Notes under the pieces: model-generated
What the model was told of the DNA's origin: nothing
What the model saw: only the letters and a program-made list of their open reading frames with translations
The model's database searches: none
Part shown: one piece after another, positions 27,699-37,106 of the stretch
Numbering within the stretch: position 1 is the first letter of the stretch
Layout: every line of letters begins with the position of its first letter
Position numbers and translations under genes: made by a program
IMG/VR virus record: IMGVR_UViG_3300027746_000001
Coordinates: 1-63,869 of that record
From: a virus
Direction: 5' to 3' (one strand)
Length of the DNA: 63,869 nucleotides

Positions 27699-29717
27699 AT
27701 GCCTATCACAAAAGTAGATCAAAATGTATTTCAGCCAGTATTAGCAACTGGATCGACTGCATCAAGGACATTGGCTAATCGCTTCGCTGATGTGGTGAAT
27801 GTGAAGGATTTTCTTTGCGATGATGGATTGCCTGTTGCTGGTGATGGAATCCATGATGATACTACTGGTATTCAAGCTGCGCTAAATAGCATTCCATTTG
27901 GATATGGAGCAACTAACCGATCAGGAGTTTATTTTCCAAGGGGAATATATATTATTACAAATACACTTTTTGTAAAAACAAATTATACAGGATTTTTTTG
28001 TGATGGAGTTGGGAGTGCTGAAATTCGATTAACAAATTATTCTGTAGATTCTGCTATTCTTGTTAAAAACCCTACTGCTGGAGGTTCCATTTTTGAATTT
28101 TCTTGGAGAAATGTTGTATTAGTAAGATTAACTGCATCAACATATCAAAAAGGAATTGTTTTGGAATCATGTTCAAATACACACATGACAGATGTGGAAA
28201 TCTCAGGATTCCCAACTTGTTTAGATATTCGTGGAGGATTGAATTGCCATTATACTACAATAAGGTTGAGTGATTATGGTTCTACAAATACAACTCCAGA
28301 TGTTGGATTATTGCAAATTGATGGCAGCGCATATGCTTCAAACCCAGTTTTCTTTAGCCATTTATTTACTAATTCATTAATTGGAGGAGGATCATACTGC
28401 TTAACAATCCGTGGTGGAGATTATATTACTTTTTCAAATACATATTTTGGAGGTGGAAAACAAGGCGATGTGTTAATTGGAGAGGGAACAATATATGCAA
28501 ACTACGACAATTATTTTGATAATTGTTATTTCGATTTTGCTCAACAGAATTTTGATACAACAAGAGCAGCAATTGCAATAACTGGAGGTGGTAAAAATAA
28601 CACAAAAATTACGGATTCTCGATTTGGGCCTTGGGGAATAGGTGTCAAAATTGATTCTGTATATGACCCTGCAATTGAAATAACTGGATGTTTATTCCAA
28701 AGAACAAATACTCCAGTATTAATGGAAGCAACATCACAATACACTTCATTAGTTCTAACTGGAAATCAATTTAGAGATTCTGGATTTTTGGGTGGAAATG
28801 CTAATTGTTTGGAAATCAGAGATGCAACGCAAATAACAATTACTGGAAATTCTTTTTATTGGGATTATGCTGGATGGGTTGCTGGAGCCACAAGATATAT
28901 TGGAAATGGAATACAAACAGTTTTTAATCTTCGTGATGCATCAACTACATTATCATCAGCATATGAAGTATTAATTGATGGTGTAATTCAACCTTCTTCA
29001 AGTTATACAATTACAGCAGGGAACCCATATACTATTACAACATCTTCTCCAGTTCCTAATGGAGAAACAATTGAAATTCGGATGCCCGGAACTAAAAAGG
29101 TTATTGCAATAACATCTGGTGCAACAATTGAAAATATTTCAATTACAGGAAATGTATTTAATTCCACTCCATTTACTGGAGTAGTATTTGTTGATTTTGA
29201 AAATTTGGGAACAGTCGATCAACTTGTAATCACAGGTAATGCTTCCAGCAATACAACCAATACTATTGTTGGTCATCTTATCGGAAATCAATTGAGTTCC
29301 AATCCATTGATGTTAGACTGGTATCAAGAAGGTGTATTTACTCCTGTATTATCATTCGGTGGAGCAAGCGTTGGAGTTACATATACTACGCAAATTGGTA
29401 ATTATACTCGTATTGGAAATCGAATGATATTTGATTTGCAAATACAGCTTTCAAGCAAGGGTAGTGCAACTGGAGATGTTGCAATAAATGGTTTTCCATT
29501 CCCATTATCTCCAAGTGGAATATCTACTGGCAATCTTTCAGTATCAATTCCAAGCGTTGATGGAATTGGTGGAGCAAATGTTGATTCATATTTTAACACA
29601 ACAACATCAGCAATAATTAGATATATTGATGGTTCTGGAAATGGAGTTACATTAACAAATTCAAACTTTAGAAATAATACATTTTTGTTTTTGTCAGGAT
29701 CAGTTCAAGTAGAATAA
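27699..29717 (+). CDS. Tail spike, pectate-lyase-like beta-helix with inserted fibre module
   Basis: A 672-residue protein. The N-terminal anchor MPITKVDQNVFQPV is followed by SRTLANRFADVVNVKDF and a beta-helix region (GDGIHDDTTGIQAALNSI, YFPRGIYII). Around residues 397-463 the helix is interrupted by the module seen four times in the 22345 fibre (GNGIQTVFNLRDAS, SSAYEVLIDGVIQ, YTITAGNPYTI). The C-terminal ~130 residues form a separate beta domain (YTTQIGNYTRIGNRMIFDL), typical of spike tips in other phages. Expected role: polysaccharide recognition or cleavage. Confidence 0.83.
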   Translation: MPITKVDQNVFQPVLATGSTASRTLANRFADVVNVKDFLCDDGLPVAGDGIHDDTTGIQAALNSIPFGYGATNRSGVYFPRGIYIITNTLFVKTNYTGFFCDGVGSAEIRLTNYSVDSAILVKNPTAGGSIFEFSWRNVVLVRLTASTYQKGIVLESCSNTHMTDVEISGFPTCLDIRGGLNCHYTTIRLSDYGSTNTTPDVGLLQIDGSAYASNPVFFSHLFTNSLIGGGSYCLTIRGGDYITFSNTYFGGGKQGDVLIGEGTIYANYDNYFDNCYFDFAQQNFDTTRAAIAITGGGKNNTKITDSRFGPWGIGVKIDSVYDPAIEITGCLFQRTNTPVLMEATSQYTSLVLTGNQFRDSGFLGGNANCLEIRDATQITITGNSFYWDYAGWVAGATRYIGNGIQTVFNLRDASTTLSSAYEVLIDGVIQPSSSYTITAGNPYTITTSSPVPNGETIEIRMPGTKKVIAITSGATIENISITGNVFNSTPFTGVVFVDFENLGTVDQLVITGNASSNTTNTIVGHLIGNQLSSNPLMLDWYQEGVFTPVLSFGGASVGVTYTTQIGNYTRIGNRMIFDLQIQLSSKGSATGDVAINGFPFPLSPSGISTGNLSVSIPSVDGIGGANVDSYFNTTTSAIIRYIDGSGNGVTLTNSNFRNNTFLFLSGSVQVE

Positions 29718-29724
29718 TAAAATT

Positions 29725-29793
29725 ATGAGTTACTGCACACCATGCCCACCATGCGACACGAACTTTCCGTTGTTGTGTGAACCACTTGAATAA
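29725..29793 (+). CDS. 22-residue cysteine-rich CPPC peptide
   Basis: MSYCTPCPPCDTNFPLLCEP plus Leu-Glu: four cysteines in 22 residues. It starts 7 bases after the spike gene and ends one base before the next ATG. TPCPPC is shared with the peptide at 27632, and the DNA (ACACCATGCCCACCATGC) is conserved too, which suggests a duplicated element. Confidence 0.5.
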   Translation: MSYCTPCPPCDTNFPLLCEPLE

Positions 29794-29794
29794 T

Positions 29795-30229
29795 ATGCCA
29801 TACACTAAAGAAAAATACAATCTCCCTTCTGGATTTACGGATCTAGGTGAGGAAGTTAAGCCAATGTCAATGGAGGAAATGGAAAAGCCTAAAAGCGATT
29901 ACCATTATCCTTCACTCTATTTTGAGAACGCAGAGGGGCTTAAAAACCTTCCTAAAGAGGGAACTGCTACCATCTACTTCAAGAAGACAATGGAGAAGGA
30001 TGAGACTACCATGCGTGATGGCAAGACTGAAAAACGTCATTGCGTTGAGTTGTGTATCTGTGGCATTAAAGCTAAAGGTGCATCTCAAATGATGCCAATG
30101 GAAGAAGAGATGGATGACGAGGAAGCTATTGACTCTGGACTAGAAGAGGAAGAAGCTGGAATGGAATCTGAAAGCAAACCAAAAACCAAAATCGAGATTG
30201 AAATCGGTGGAGAAGAAGACGAGGATTAA
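29795..30229 (+). CDS. Acidic structural hypothetical protein
   Basis: 144 residues from 29795; an upstream in-frame ATG at 29777 lies inside the CPPC peptide frame. The centre (YPSLYFENAEGLKNLPKEGT) reads as a small beta domain with HCVELCICGIK, followed by a long Glu/Asp tail. Position before the adaptor gene suggests a head-tail or decoration component; unknown family. Confidence 0.7.
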   Translation: MPYTKEKYNLPSGFTDLGEEVKPMSMEEMEKPKSDYHYPSLYFENAEGLKNLPKEGTATIYFKKTMEKDETTMRDGKTEKRHCVELCICGIKAKGASQMMPMEEEMDDEEAIDSGLEEEEAGMESESKPKTKIEIEIGGEEDED

Positions 30230-30234
30230 TTTAT

Positions 30235-30552
30235 ATGGCAAAACCAACAACTGAGGCAGCAATGCCCGAACCTGCAATGGGAATGGATCTCCCTGAAGAT
30301 ATGAGCGGAATTCCTTCTCCAATGGCAGAAGAGGGTTCAGTTAATATTTCAGTAAGCAAATCAAAGTTTGATGAACTCCATAGCATTGCCATGCAACTTG
30401 CTGGAGCGATTGATGCTCTTGCCGCTGAAGTTGAAGGTCAAAAAGCCGCAACTGAATCGCTCGATGGACAAGTTCCCGCTGCTGAAGGTGCGGCAATGGC
30501 TAGTGAAGAAGATTTTCTGAATTCTATTGCATCCGAAGGATCCATGCGCTAA
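30235..30552 (+). CDS. Hypothetical protein (105 aa)
   Basis: Met/Pro/Ala-rich N-terminus, then one amphipathic helix (SKFDELHSIAMQLAGAIDAL) suited to coiled-coil assembly, and a disordered C-terminus. Five bases after the previous gene. No function recognised. Confidence 0.65.
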   Translation: MAKPTTEAAMPEPAMGMDLPEDMSGIPSPMAEEGSVNISVSKSKFDELHSIAMQLAGAIDALAAEVEGQKAATESLDGQVPAAEGAAMASEEDFLNSIASEGSMR

Positions 30553-30561
30553 TTTATCGTC

Positions 30562-33500
30562 ATGTTTGTCGATCAAATCTTTGAGGAATGTGCGGAGATT
30601 TTAGGAACTACTGACGAGAAAAGAGTTTACCGCAAAATCACGCAAGCTGTCCAGACGCTTATGGAGTCTGGGCATTGGATGCAATCCACAGCAGACGTTG
30701 ATGTTTGCACAGGATGGGATGGTTGTACTGTTGCTCTTCCCCGTGGAATCGATGTTCCTCTTGCGGTCAATGTAGATGGCTCCCCAGTCTACTTCCGAAA
30801 TCGTCTATTCCAATACCATGTCAACAAAGGTGGTCAATTCAACACTGTAGACTGGGCATGGGATGATCGAGGCTATGTGGCTACTCTCATGCAGATTGTT
30901 CAACCTTCGCAGTTGGTTGCCATTGCCGAAAGCGAAAATGACGTAGGAAAGATCATTCGCGTTACTGGAACGGATTCAAACAACCGAGATCTGCGTAGTC
31001 AATTAAAAGACGGAACTGGTGTTGATGGTCTGCTAATCCCAATCCATTCACAATCTGATTTCGCTTACAGAACAATCGCTCCAGACGATGCCACTATCCG
31101 CACCCGTGAGGTTGCTATAACCCCGATTAGCAAGTTTACGTCTACAGCCCCCCATACGCTTGATTCTGGTCAGGGAATGGCTATTACTGCGATTTCTGGC
31201 ACTATTCCAGTTCCACTTTCAAATGGTCAGGTTTATTACATTGGTGTTCTGGATGCATTGACCATTCAAATCTACAACGATTCCCTCAACGCACAGGCTG
31301 GAAACTACCCAATCTCCCTCCAAAGTATAGTAGGAGCAGGGCCATTGAAATTCCTAGATTCTAGGACTTCATTTGTCGTGACTGCTCTTCAATTCGCATC
31401 TGCTCCTACTATTGAGATTACAACGGCAAATCCAATCACATTTCCATCTGGTCAAGCATTGCCCATTGGATTGCGTTCTGGAGTTACATACTTTGGTAAT
31501 CTTTTAGACTCCACACATCTTCAGGTTTTTAATTCTATTTCGGACGCGCAAGCAAATGTTAACGAAGTTCACACAACAGGATCAACTAACCCAATCAATG
31601 TTGATATCCGCAAAGAGATTGTTCCAGAGACAAAGCTAACATTTAGCGTAAATCACCTACTGACTCAAGGCGATCAGGTTCAGGTATTCACATCTGGTGG
31701 AACGCTTCCACAACCTTTAATTGCAAACCAAAATTATTTTGTGAACATTGTAGATACTAAATCTGTATCTATCCATACTACACAGGCTGACGCGCTTTCA
31801 TCCTCACCAACTAATTTTGTAAATCCAATCAAGCTCACGACTGCTGGATCAGGTACAGTTTCTGTTGTTAAACTTATTCAGGCAGCATCAAGGACAGGAA
31901 CAGAAAGTCAGATAACCGCAAGCGGACTTGCTTTATCAACTCCATCTGGATCTGGAGCGCAATTTCAAGCTGTTATTGTTGGATCTGTAACAGGTGTTAG
32001 CGTTACTGCTGGTGGAAGTGGATACTCAGTTCCTCCAAATGTAACATTTTCTTCTCCACCACAACCACCAACTGGAAGCACTATTGAAGCTAGGGCAGCG
32101 ACTGGCTATGCGCTGATAGCTGGAGGTGCTGTTACCTCAATCGTAATAACTGATGGCGGGTTTGGTTACATTAATGCACCTGCTATTTCATTTGATTCTG
32201 GAACAGCAAAAGCAACATCAGCAATCACAACATCATTTGTATCTGGATTCACACGAATTTCTGGAGGATTTGGATATGATGATGCTCCTCAAGTAAAAGT
32301 TATTGGTGGTGGTGGAAGTGGAGCAACTGGAACGGCAACGATAAACTCAACAATAAATCAAATAGTAAGTCCTAATTTAACATATTTGTCAGGCACTGTA
32401 ACTTGTGTTATACCAAGTGGTCATGGTTATTTCAATGGTGATACAGTTGAGGTGTCTGGTGTGTTGAATGATACGACTGGAGTTTATAACAGAAAAACAA
32501 CTATTTCTGTTCCAACAATTGATAAGACAATATTAGCAACAAAGCTAACTGGAACAGTTGGAGGAACCACTGCTAGTTGTAATATTATTAATCATGGTTT
32601 TGTAGATGGTCAAATAGTTACAATTTCAGGTGTAACTGGTGCTAATCAATCGATGTATAATGGATCCTTTTCAATAAATGTTATTGATAATAATAATTTT
32701 CAATATCAAACATTGACGATAATTTCATCGACTCCAGCAACAGGCCCAATGCTTGCATCTATACCAAACTCAACAACATTTACCTATTCCGCAGTAGGCA
32801 CTGGAAGCACTCCAGCAATTGCAACAGGAACGGCAATGGAGTCTTATTCTGGCAGTGTGATTGCAATAAATACAATCACCACTGGAACTGGATATGTTTC
32901 TAGACCAAGTGTAATCATTACCCCATCAACTGGTGTGTTTGTGCAGTTTTCTGCGACAGGAACACTTCCTTCACCGCTTGTATCTGGAACAGCATATCGC
33001 GCAGAAACTCCATTGAATGGCTCAACTGGAACTTTTACAGTTAAAAACTCTGATTTTAGTGATGTAAACATAACCTCATCAGCTACTGGAACATTCTACG
33101 TTGTTTTGTCCCGTGCATTTGGTGTTTCTTTTACAAATAAATGGCTAGGTGATTTCACAAATTTAACCACACCATCTACGATTTATTGGGGAACTGACTA
33201 TTTGCTACCAACAACTAGTCCATCGATTGATAATGGTTCAACTCCAGCATATTTAAATGTGCTTTCAACGTCTCTTGCTACAGCATATACATCATCAGGA
33301 GATGCAACTGCTGGTGGAACAACTGGATTAATTAACGTAGTTTCATTTGGAACTGGTCAATCGTACTATGCAAAGAGGTTTTCCGTCTCTCCATTGCCGT
33401 ATAACAACCTGATTCAACCCTCTTCTGTGCAGTTTTTGCAGGAAAATGAGACTGTAAAATTTTCAACTAGCGGAGTGTTGCCATCTCCGCTTGTTGCTGG

Positions 33501-34326
33501 AACTGATTACCAAGTTAGGGTGATTGGAGATAGTGTTAATGTGTATTCTGCATCAGTGTTGGTTCCGATTACGACCCCCGGCACTGGTCAATTGGCACTA
33601 GATATTCAGCGCACTTTAAATGTATCTCCATCTACAAGCATTGTGGCTGATGCTTCGTTATACACAACTGGTCAATCCGTTACTGTGCGAGCCAACTCAG
33701 GTGATGTCCTGCCAGATGGTCTTGTTGCTGGAACGACATATTTCATTCGTCGAATTGATAACAATGAATTTGAATTGTATGCCACAAAAGCACAATCTCA
33801 AAACCTCTCTAGCGTTGTTGGAAGAAGAGAGTTTTTAACTAGTGGATTATCCACGGAAAGCAAATTCTTCGTTGATGCCATCGAGGATCCAATCCTAGTT
33901 AAGAGTGTTGCTAACATTCAAAAACCCCTTACAGACGGATTTGTGAGCTTGTATGCCATGGACTACGGACGTAGCAATGATTTAACCTTGATTGGTCAAT
34001 ATCATCCGCAAGAAGTCAACCCACAATATCGCAGGATTCGTATTGGTAAACCATGCGCGTGGGTGCGGATTGCATACCGCATTAAGCCTCCAGTCATCAC
34101 GTCAAAATACGATTTTATTCCGATTGAACATACCCGTGCAATCATTACTGCTGTCCATGCCTGTGATCTTGAAGATAAGGATTTCGCTGAACAGGCACTT
34201 CGTTACTGGGGATTCTCATTAGCGTACCTTAAAAATCAGCAGGAACACCAAGATGGTCATGCTTTTGTTCCACCGCAAATTAATTCTGAAACGTATGGTG
34301 ATACATCTGATCCAGTAATGTTCTAG
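30562..34326 (+). CDS. Tail adaptor (T7 gp11-like) split by a ~930-residue beta-rich insertion
   Basis: A 1,254-residue protein. Residues 1-170 (FEECAEILGTTDEKRVYRKI..., helix bundle, then a beta part) and ~1110-1254 (VSLYAMDYGRSNDL...AYRIKPPVI...HACDLEDKDFAEQALRYW) read as the two halves of a tail tubular/adaptor protein. Between them are at least six repeats of the type LPSPLVAGTDYQVRVI and interspersed GGSGYSVPPNVTF, GGFGYINAPAISF, GTGYVSRPSVIIT repeats, plus a module similar to the insert in the 12835 protein. The adaptor core docks to the portal; the insertion should project outward. Confidence 0.75.
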   Translation: MFVDQIFEECAEILGTTDEKRVYRKITQAVQTLMESGHWMQSTADVDVCTGWDGCTVALPRGIDVPLAVNVDGSPVYFRNRLFQYHVNKGGQFNTVDWAWDDRGYVATLMQIVQPSQLVAIAESENDVGKIIRVTGTDSNNRDLRSQLKDGTGVDGLLIPIHSQSDFAYRTIAPDDATIRTREVAITPISKFTSTAPHTLDSGQGMAITAISGTIPVPLSNGQVYYIGVLDALTIQIYNDSLNAQAGNYPISLQSIVGAGPLKFLDSRTSFVVTALQFASAPTIEITTANPITFPSGQALPIGLRSGVTYFGNLLDSTHLQVFNSISDAQANVNEVHTTGSTNPINVDIRKEIVPETKLTFSVNHLLTQGDQVQVFTSGGTLPQPLIANQNYFVNIVDTKSVSIHTTQADALSSSPTNFVNPIKLTTAGSGTVSVVKLIQAASRTGTESQITASGLALSTPSGSGAQFQAVIVGSVTGVSVTAGGSGYSVPPNVTFSSPPQPPTGSTIEARAATGYALIAGGAVTSIVITDGGFGYINAPAISFDSGTAKATSAITTSFVSGFTRISGGFGYDDAPQVKVIGGGGSGATGTATINSTINQIVSPNLTYLSGTVTCVIPSGHGYFNGDTVEVSGVLNDTTGVYNRKTTISVPTIDKTILATKLTGTVGGTTASCNIINHGFVDGQIVTISGVTGANQSMYNGSFSINVIDNNNFQYQTLTIISSTPATGPMLASIPNSTTFTYSAVGTGSTPAIATGTAMESYSGSVIAINTITTGTGYVSRPSVIITPSTGVFVQFSATGTLPSPLVSGTAYRAETPLNGSTGTFTVKNSDFSDVNITSSATGTFYVVLSRAFGVSFTNKWLGDFTNLTTPSTIYWGTDYLLPTTSPSIDNGSTPAYLNVLSTSLATAYTSSGDATAGGTTGLINVVSFGTGQSYYAKRFSVSPLPYNNLIQPSSVQFLQENETVKFSTSGVLPSPLVAGTDYQVRVIGDSVNVYSASVLVPITTPGTGQLALDIQRTLNVSPSTSIVADASLYTTGQSVTVRANSGDVLPDGLVAGTTYFIRRIDNNEFELYATKAQSQNLSSVVGRREFLTSGLSTESKFFVDAIEDPILVKSVANIQKPLTDGFVSLYAMDYGRSNDLTLIGQYHPQEVNPQYRRIRIGKPCAWVRIAYRIKPPVITSKYDFIPIEHTRAIITAVHACDLEDKDFAEQALRYWGFSLAYLKNQQEHQDGHAFVPPQINSETYGDTSDPVMF

Positions 34327-34328
34327 AC

Positions 34329-36461
34329 ATGAAAAGTGAGAACATCACAGCAGGTCGGATGTCGAAGATATCCAGTGGGTGGATACAAGGAGTTAATTCC
34401 GTTAGAAATCCGTGGTTGTTGCCAGACAACCAGTTTAAATGGGGTGTTAACGTAACAGTCCGAGGAGGATTGATTCAAACCAGACCGGGGCATAAAATGC
34501 AGTTGTCTCTCCCATCTGGAAACTTTCAAGGTGGAATTCTTTTTGCATCAAACAAGCAAAAGGATGCCCCTGTAACACAGAATATCAATGGGGTGATTAC
34601 ACTAACTCCTGCCAAGATCTTTGATGTTAACGGAAACGGAATCGTTGCAGACGAACTAAATTACATGATGTTTGCCGTAAATGGCAATGTCTATTACTCC
34701 CCATTTCCGCTGGTTCAGCCAAGCAATTGGGAAGATTACAGACTAAAAAACATAAAGCTATCAGCGGATGTAGATCAGTTTGTTTTTACACTAGCAACTA
34801 AATCTGCAAATCTGACTACTGGAAGTCAAGAATTCTCGACTCCATCACACAGGATTGTTATGATCCAAGATGGCATTTCATACCCAGCATATTGGGATGG
34901 TTCTGATAAAGTTGGTACTCAGACATCAACAATTCCAGTGGGGTATTGGATGGCATACTCTGGAAATCGTCTTTGGATTGCCAATAAAAACATTGTTTTG
35001 GCATCAGATTTGGGTGATCCAACGTCATTCCAAGAACGTGCCACTGGAACTTCCCGTGGTGACTTTAGTTTTTCACGACCAGTAACTGGAATGGTGAGTT
35101 ATGTTGGACAGGATACGTCTACGAGACTTATTGTATTTACTGATAGGTCTACATTTCAACTCAAATCCAATGTCTTCGACAGAACGCTATGGGTTACAAC
35201 TGAAAACTTCCAATCTACACTTTACCCATCCGTTGGATGTATTGCTGGAAAATCAATTGCTTTTCAGGCAGGTCAGATGTGGTGGTATTCGCAAAACGGG
35301 CTGATAACAACCGATCCTGCTGCTACGGCATATCTATCATCTCAGGTGCTTTGTAAGGACTTAGAAATGGCAAGAACAAAGAGATTAATCACCTCTGATG
35401 CAACTAAAATTTGCGCTATTGGATTTGAGAATTACTTGCTTTATTCCGTGCCTTTCATGCAGACATTGAATTCCGACACAATGGTGTTAGATTACGCTGC
35501 CGCGTCTGAATGGGGAGAGAACAAAAATCCAGCTTGGTGCGGAGTATGGACAGGCACACGTCCTGTTGAATGGACATCTGGAATTATTAATGGACAATCT
35601 AGGTGTTTTCACTTTTCTGTTGATTACTCAGCTACTAACGATGGCTCATACAATCACCTGTGGGAATCATTCCAGCCAGAAAGGGTTGACTCTTACTTGC
35701 AAATAAACCCAGATAAGACAACCACAACTCTATACAACCGCATTTACTCACAATTTGAAACACCTCTGTTGGGTGATCAAATGGATTTAAAGCAATTTAA
35801 ATACGGAGAGATAGAATGCACTCAGATTGGAGGCACTGTTGACGTTGAAGTGTCTTACAGGGGCAGCAAAGGCAACTATAACTCTATCCTTAAAAAGAGA
35901 TTGCTAGCAGTCACTGATAATTACCAATGGGACAATACTCCCTATGAGGAACAAATCCGAGATCTTGGATTGCTCAATACTCAATATCGAAGGTTGATTA
36001 CAGAATCCGCTCAACGTAACTCACTTCTTTCCACTTGCGAGTCTCGACTGACAGATGATGTGGATAAGGCATTTTCATTGCTGATTGAATGGTGCGGTGA
36101 GTTTGGTGTGGAGGTTATCCGTTTGTTCATGGATCCTTGGATGGAAAAATCCACTGGCGCACCTCAAGGTGACGAAACCCAATCGTGCGTTGTTTCTCAA
36201 AATGGTGAATCGTTGACGATAGATTTGCTTCCTAACCCATACGAGCAACAATCTCCTAATGATAAATCGTGGAGTGCCAAGGTGTTCAAAACAGCAACGC
36301 TAAATTGCAACATTAATCCATCTAAATCAATTTCAGCGACTGCATCAGCATCGTTTTTGTCGTATATTTCGTTTGAACACGCTCAAGAAGAGGCAGGAGT
36401 ACTTGCTTTACAGGCCGCAACATCTGCTGCACAGCAGTTTAAAGCGCAAAATCCTTGTTAA
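34329..36461 (+). CDS. Tail nozzle/tubular protein (T7 gp12-like)
   Basis: A 710-residue protein starting 2 bases after the adaptor. The start (SSGWIQGVNSVRNPWLLPDN, then RGGLIQTRPGHK) resembles proteins that form the beta-propeller nozzle of short tails, where 'gvn.vRdp.lLpdnq' is a recurring opening. The long middle is strand-rich (VIVFTDRSTFQLKSN-like), and the C-terminal ~60 residues include a low-complexity Ala/Ser segment. Adjacency to the adaptor gene is the main support. Confidence 0.75.
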   Translation: MKSENITAGRMSKISSGWIQGVNSVRNPWLLPDNQFKWGVNVTVRGGLIQTRPGHKMQLSLPSGNFQGGILFASNKQKDAPVTQNINGVITLTPAKIFDVNGNGIVADELNYMMFAVNGNVYYSPFPLVQPSNWEDYRLKNIKLSADVDQFVFTLATKSANLTTGSQEFSTPSHRIVMIQDGISYPAYWDGSDKVGTQTSTIPVGYWMAYSGNRLWIANKNIVLASDLGDPTSFQERATGTSRGDFSFSRPVTGMVSYVGQDTSTRLIVFTDRSTFQLKSNVFDRTLWVTTENFQSTLYPSVGCIAGKSIAFQAGQMWWYSQNGLITTDPAATAYLSSQVLCKDLEMARTKRLITSDATKICAIGFENYLLYSVPFMQTLNSDTMVLDYAAASEWGENKNPAWCGVWTGTRPVEWTSGIINGQSRCFHFSVDYSATNDGSYNHLWESFQPERVDSYLQINPDKTTTTLYNRIYSQFETPLLGDQMDLKQFKYGEIECTQIGGTVDVEVSYRGSKGNYNSILKKRLLAVTDNYQWDNTPYEEQIRDLGLLNTQYRRLITESAQRNSLLSTCESRLTDDVDKAFSLLIEWCGEFGVEVIRLFMDPWMEKSTGAPQGDETQSCVVSQNGESLTIDLLPNPYEQQSPNDKSWSAKVFKTATLNCNINPSKSISATASASFLSYISFEHAQEEAGVLALQAATSAAQQFKAQNPC

Positions 36462-36462
36462 T

Positions 36463-36711
36463 ATGCCATCGATAACAACATCAAAATTAGATGCTACTAA
36501 CTTTCCAAATAAGTTTATATCTCCGTTTGGTGATGATCCTGTTGTACCTATTTACTCTTCAATTCCGTTTAGCACTGGTCAAAATAATTGCTTGCCATGT
36601 GCGATTTGCGGTTCTAATTTTGATCGTCAAATCATACTTAAAGCGGAAGCTGAGAGATTCAATACAATACAAACCTCCAACAAAGAAGATATTTTAGTTG
36701 GATTTAATTAA
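36463..36711 (+). CDS. Small hypothetical protein with CLPCAICG motif
   Basis: 82 residues; 36463 is preferred over the frame's earlier ATG because it follows the previous TAA directly. It carries NNCLPCAICGSNFDRQ, a CxxCxxC cluster that could hold metal. Located between tail and internal-protein genes. Confidence 0.65.
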   Translation: MPSITTSKLDATNFPNKFISPFGDDPVVPIYSSIPFSTGQNNCLPCAICGSNFDRQIILKAEAERFNTIQTSNKEDILVGFN

Positions 36712-36718
36712 TATATAT

Positions 36719-37102
36719 ATGAAACCAAAAATGCAATACAAACTCGTTCCAAAAGGCACAAACGAATTCTTAGAATTGGTTGATTTTGCCGAGGAATTTG
36801 ATCATAAAATAATCGAGCATCCTAACATTAATGTTTATGCACATTATCGTGATGGTGAATTATATGGCTATTCTGATCATGTGTTTTTGCCAACTATATA
36901 TCCAGCATTTCACCCTAAATTCACTCGTCCTAGAGACGTTATTCAGTGCATGAATGATTGGATCACATACTCTCAAATCACAAACTCACCGGGTTATATT
37001 GGTGTTCCTTTAAAGGATGAACGAATTAACTTTACAAACGAAATAATGGAAAAATTAGGGTTGACTCCTCTCAAAAGAGAGATTTACTCTATCACTACTT
37101 AA
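36719..37102 (+). CDS. Hypothetical protein (127 aa), tail region
   Basis: The start at 36719 avoids overlap with the preceding stop. Strand/helix alternation with VYAHYRDGELYGYSDHVF and a Trp-containing helix (CMNDWITYSQ) reminiscent of a GNAT-like half fold, but no acetyl-CoA motif is certain. Small proteins of this kind occur beside internal virion genes in other short-tailed phages. Confidence 0.65.
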   Translation: MKPKMQYKLVPKGTNEFLELVDFAEEFDHKIIEHPNINVYAHYRDGELYGYSDHVFLPTIYPAFHPKFTRPRDVIQCMNDWITYSQITNSPGYIGVPLKDERINFTNEIMEKLGLTPLKREIYSITT

Positions 37103-37106
37103 TAAT

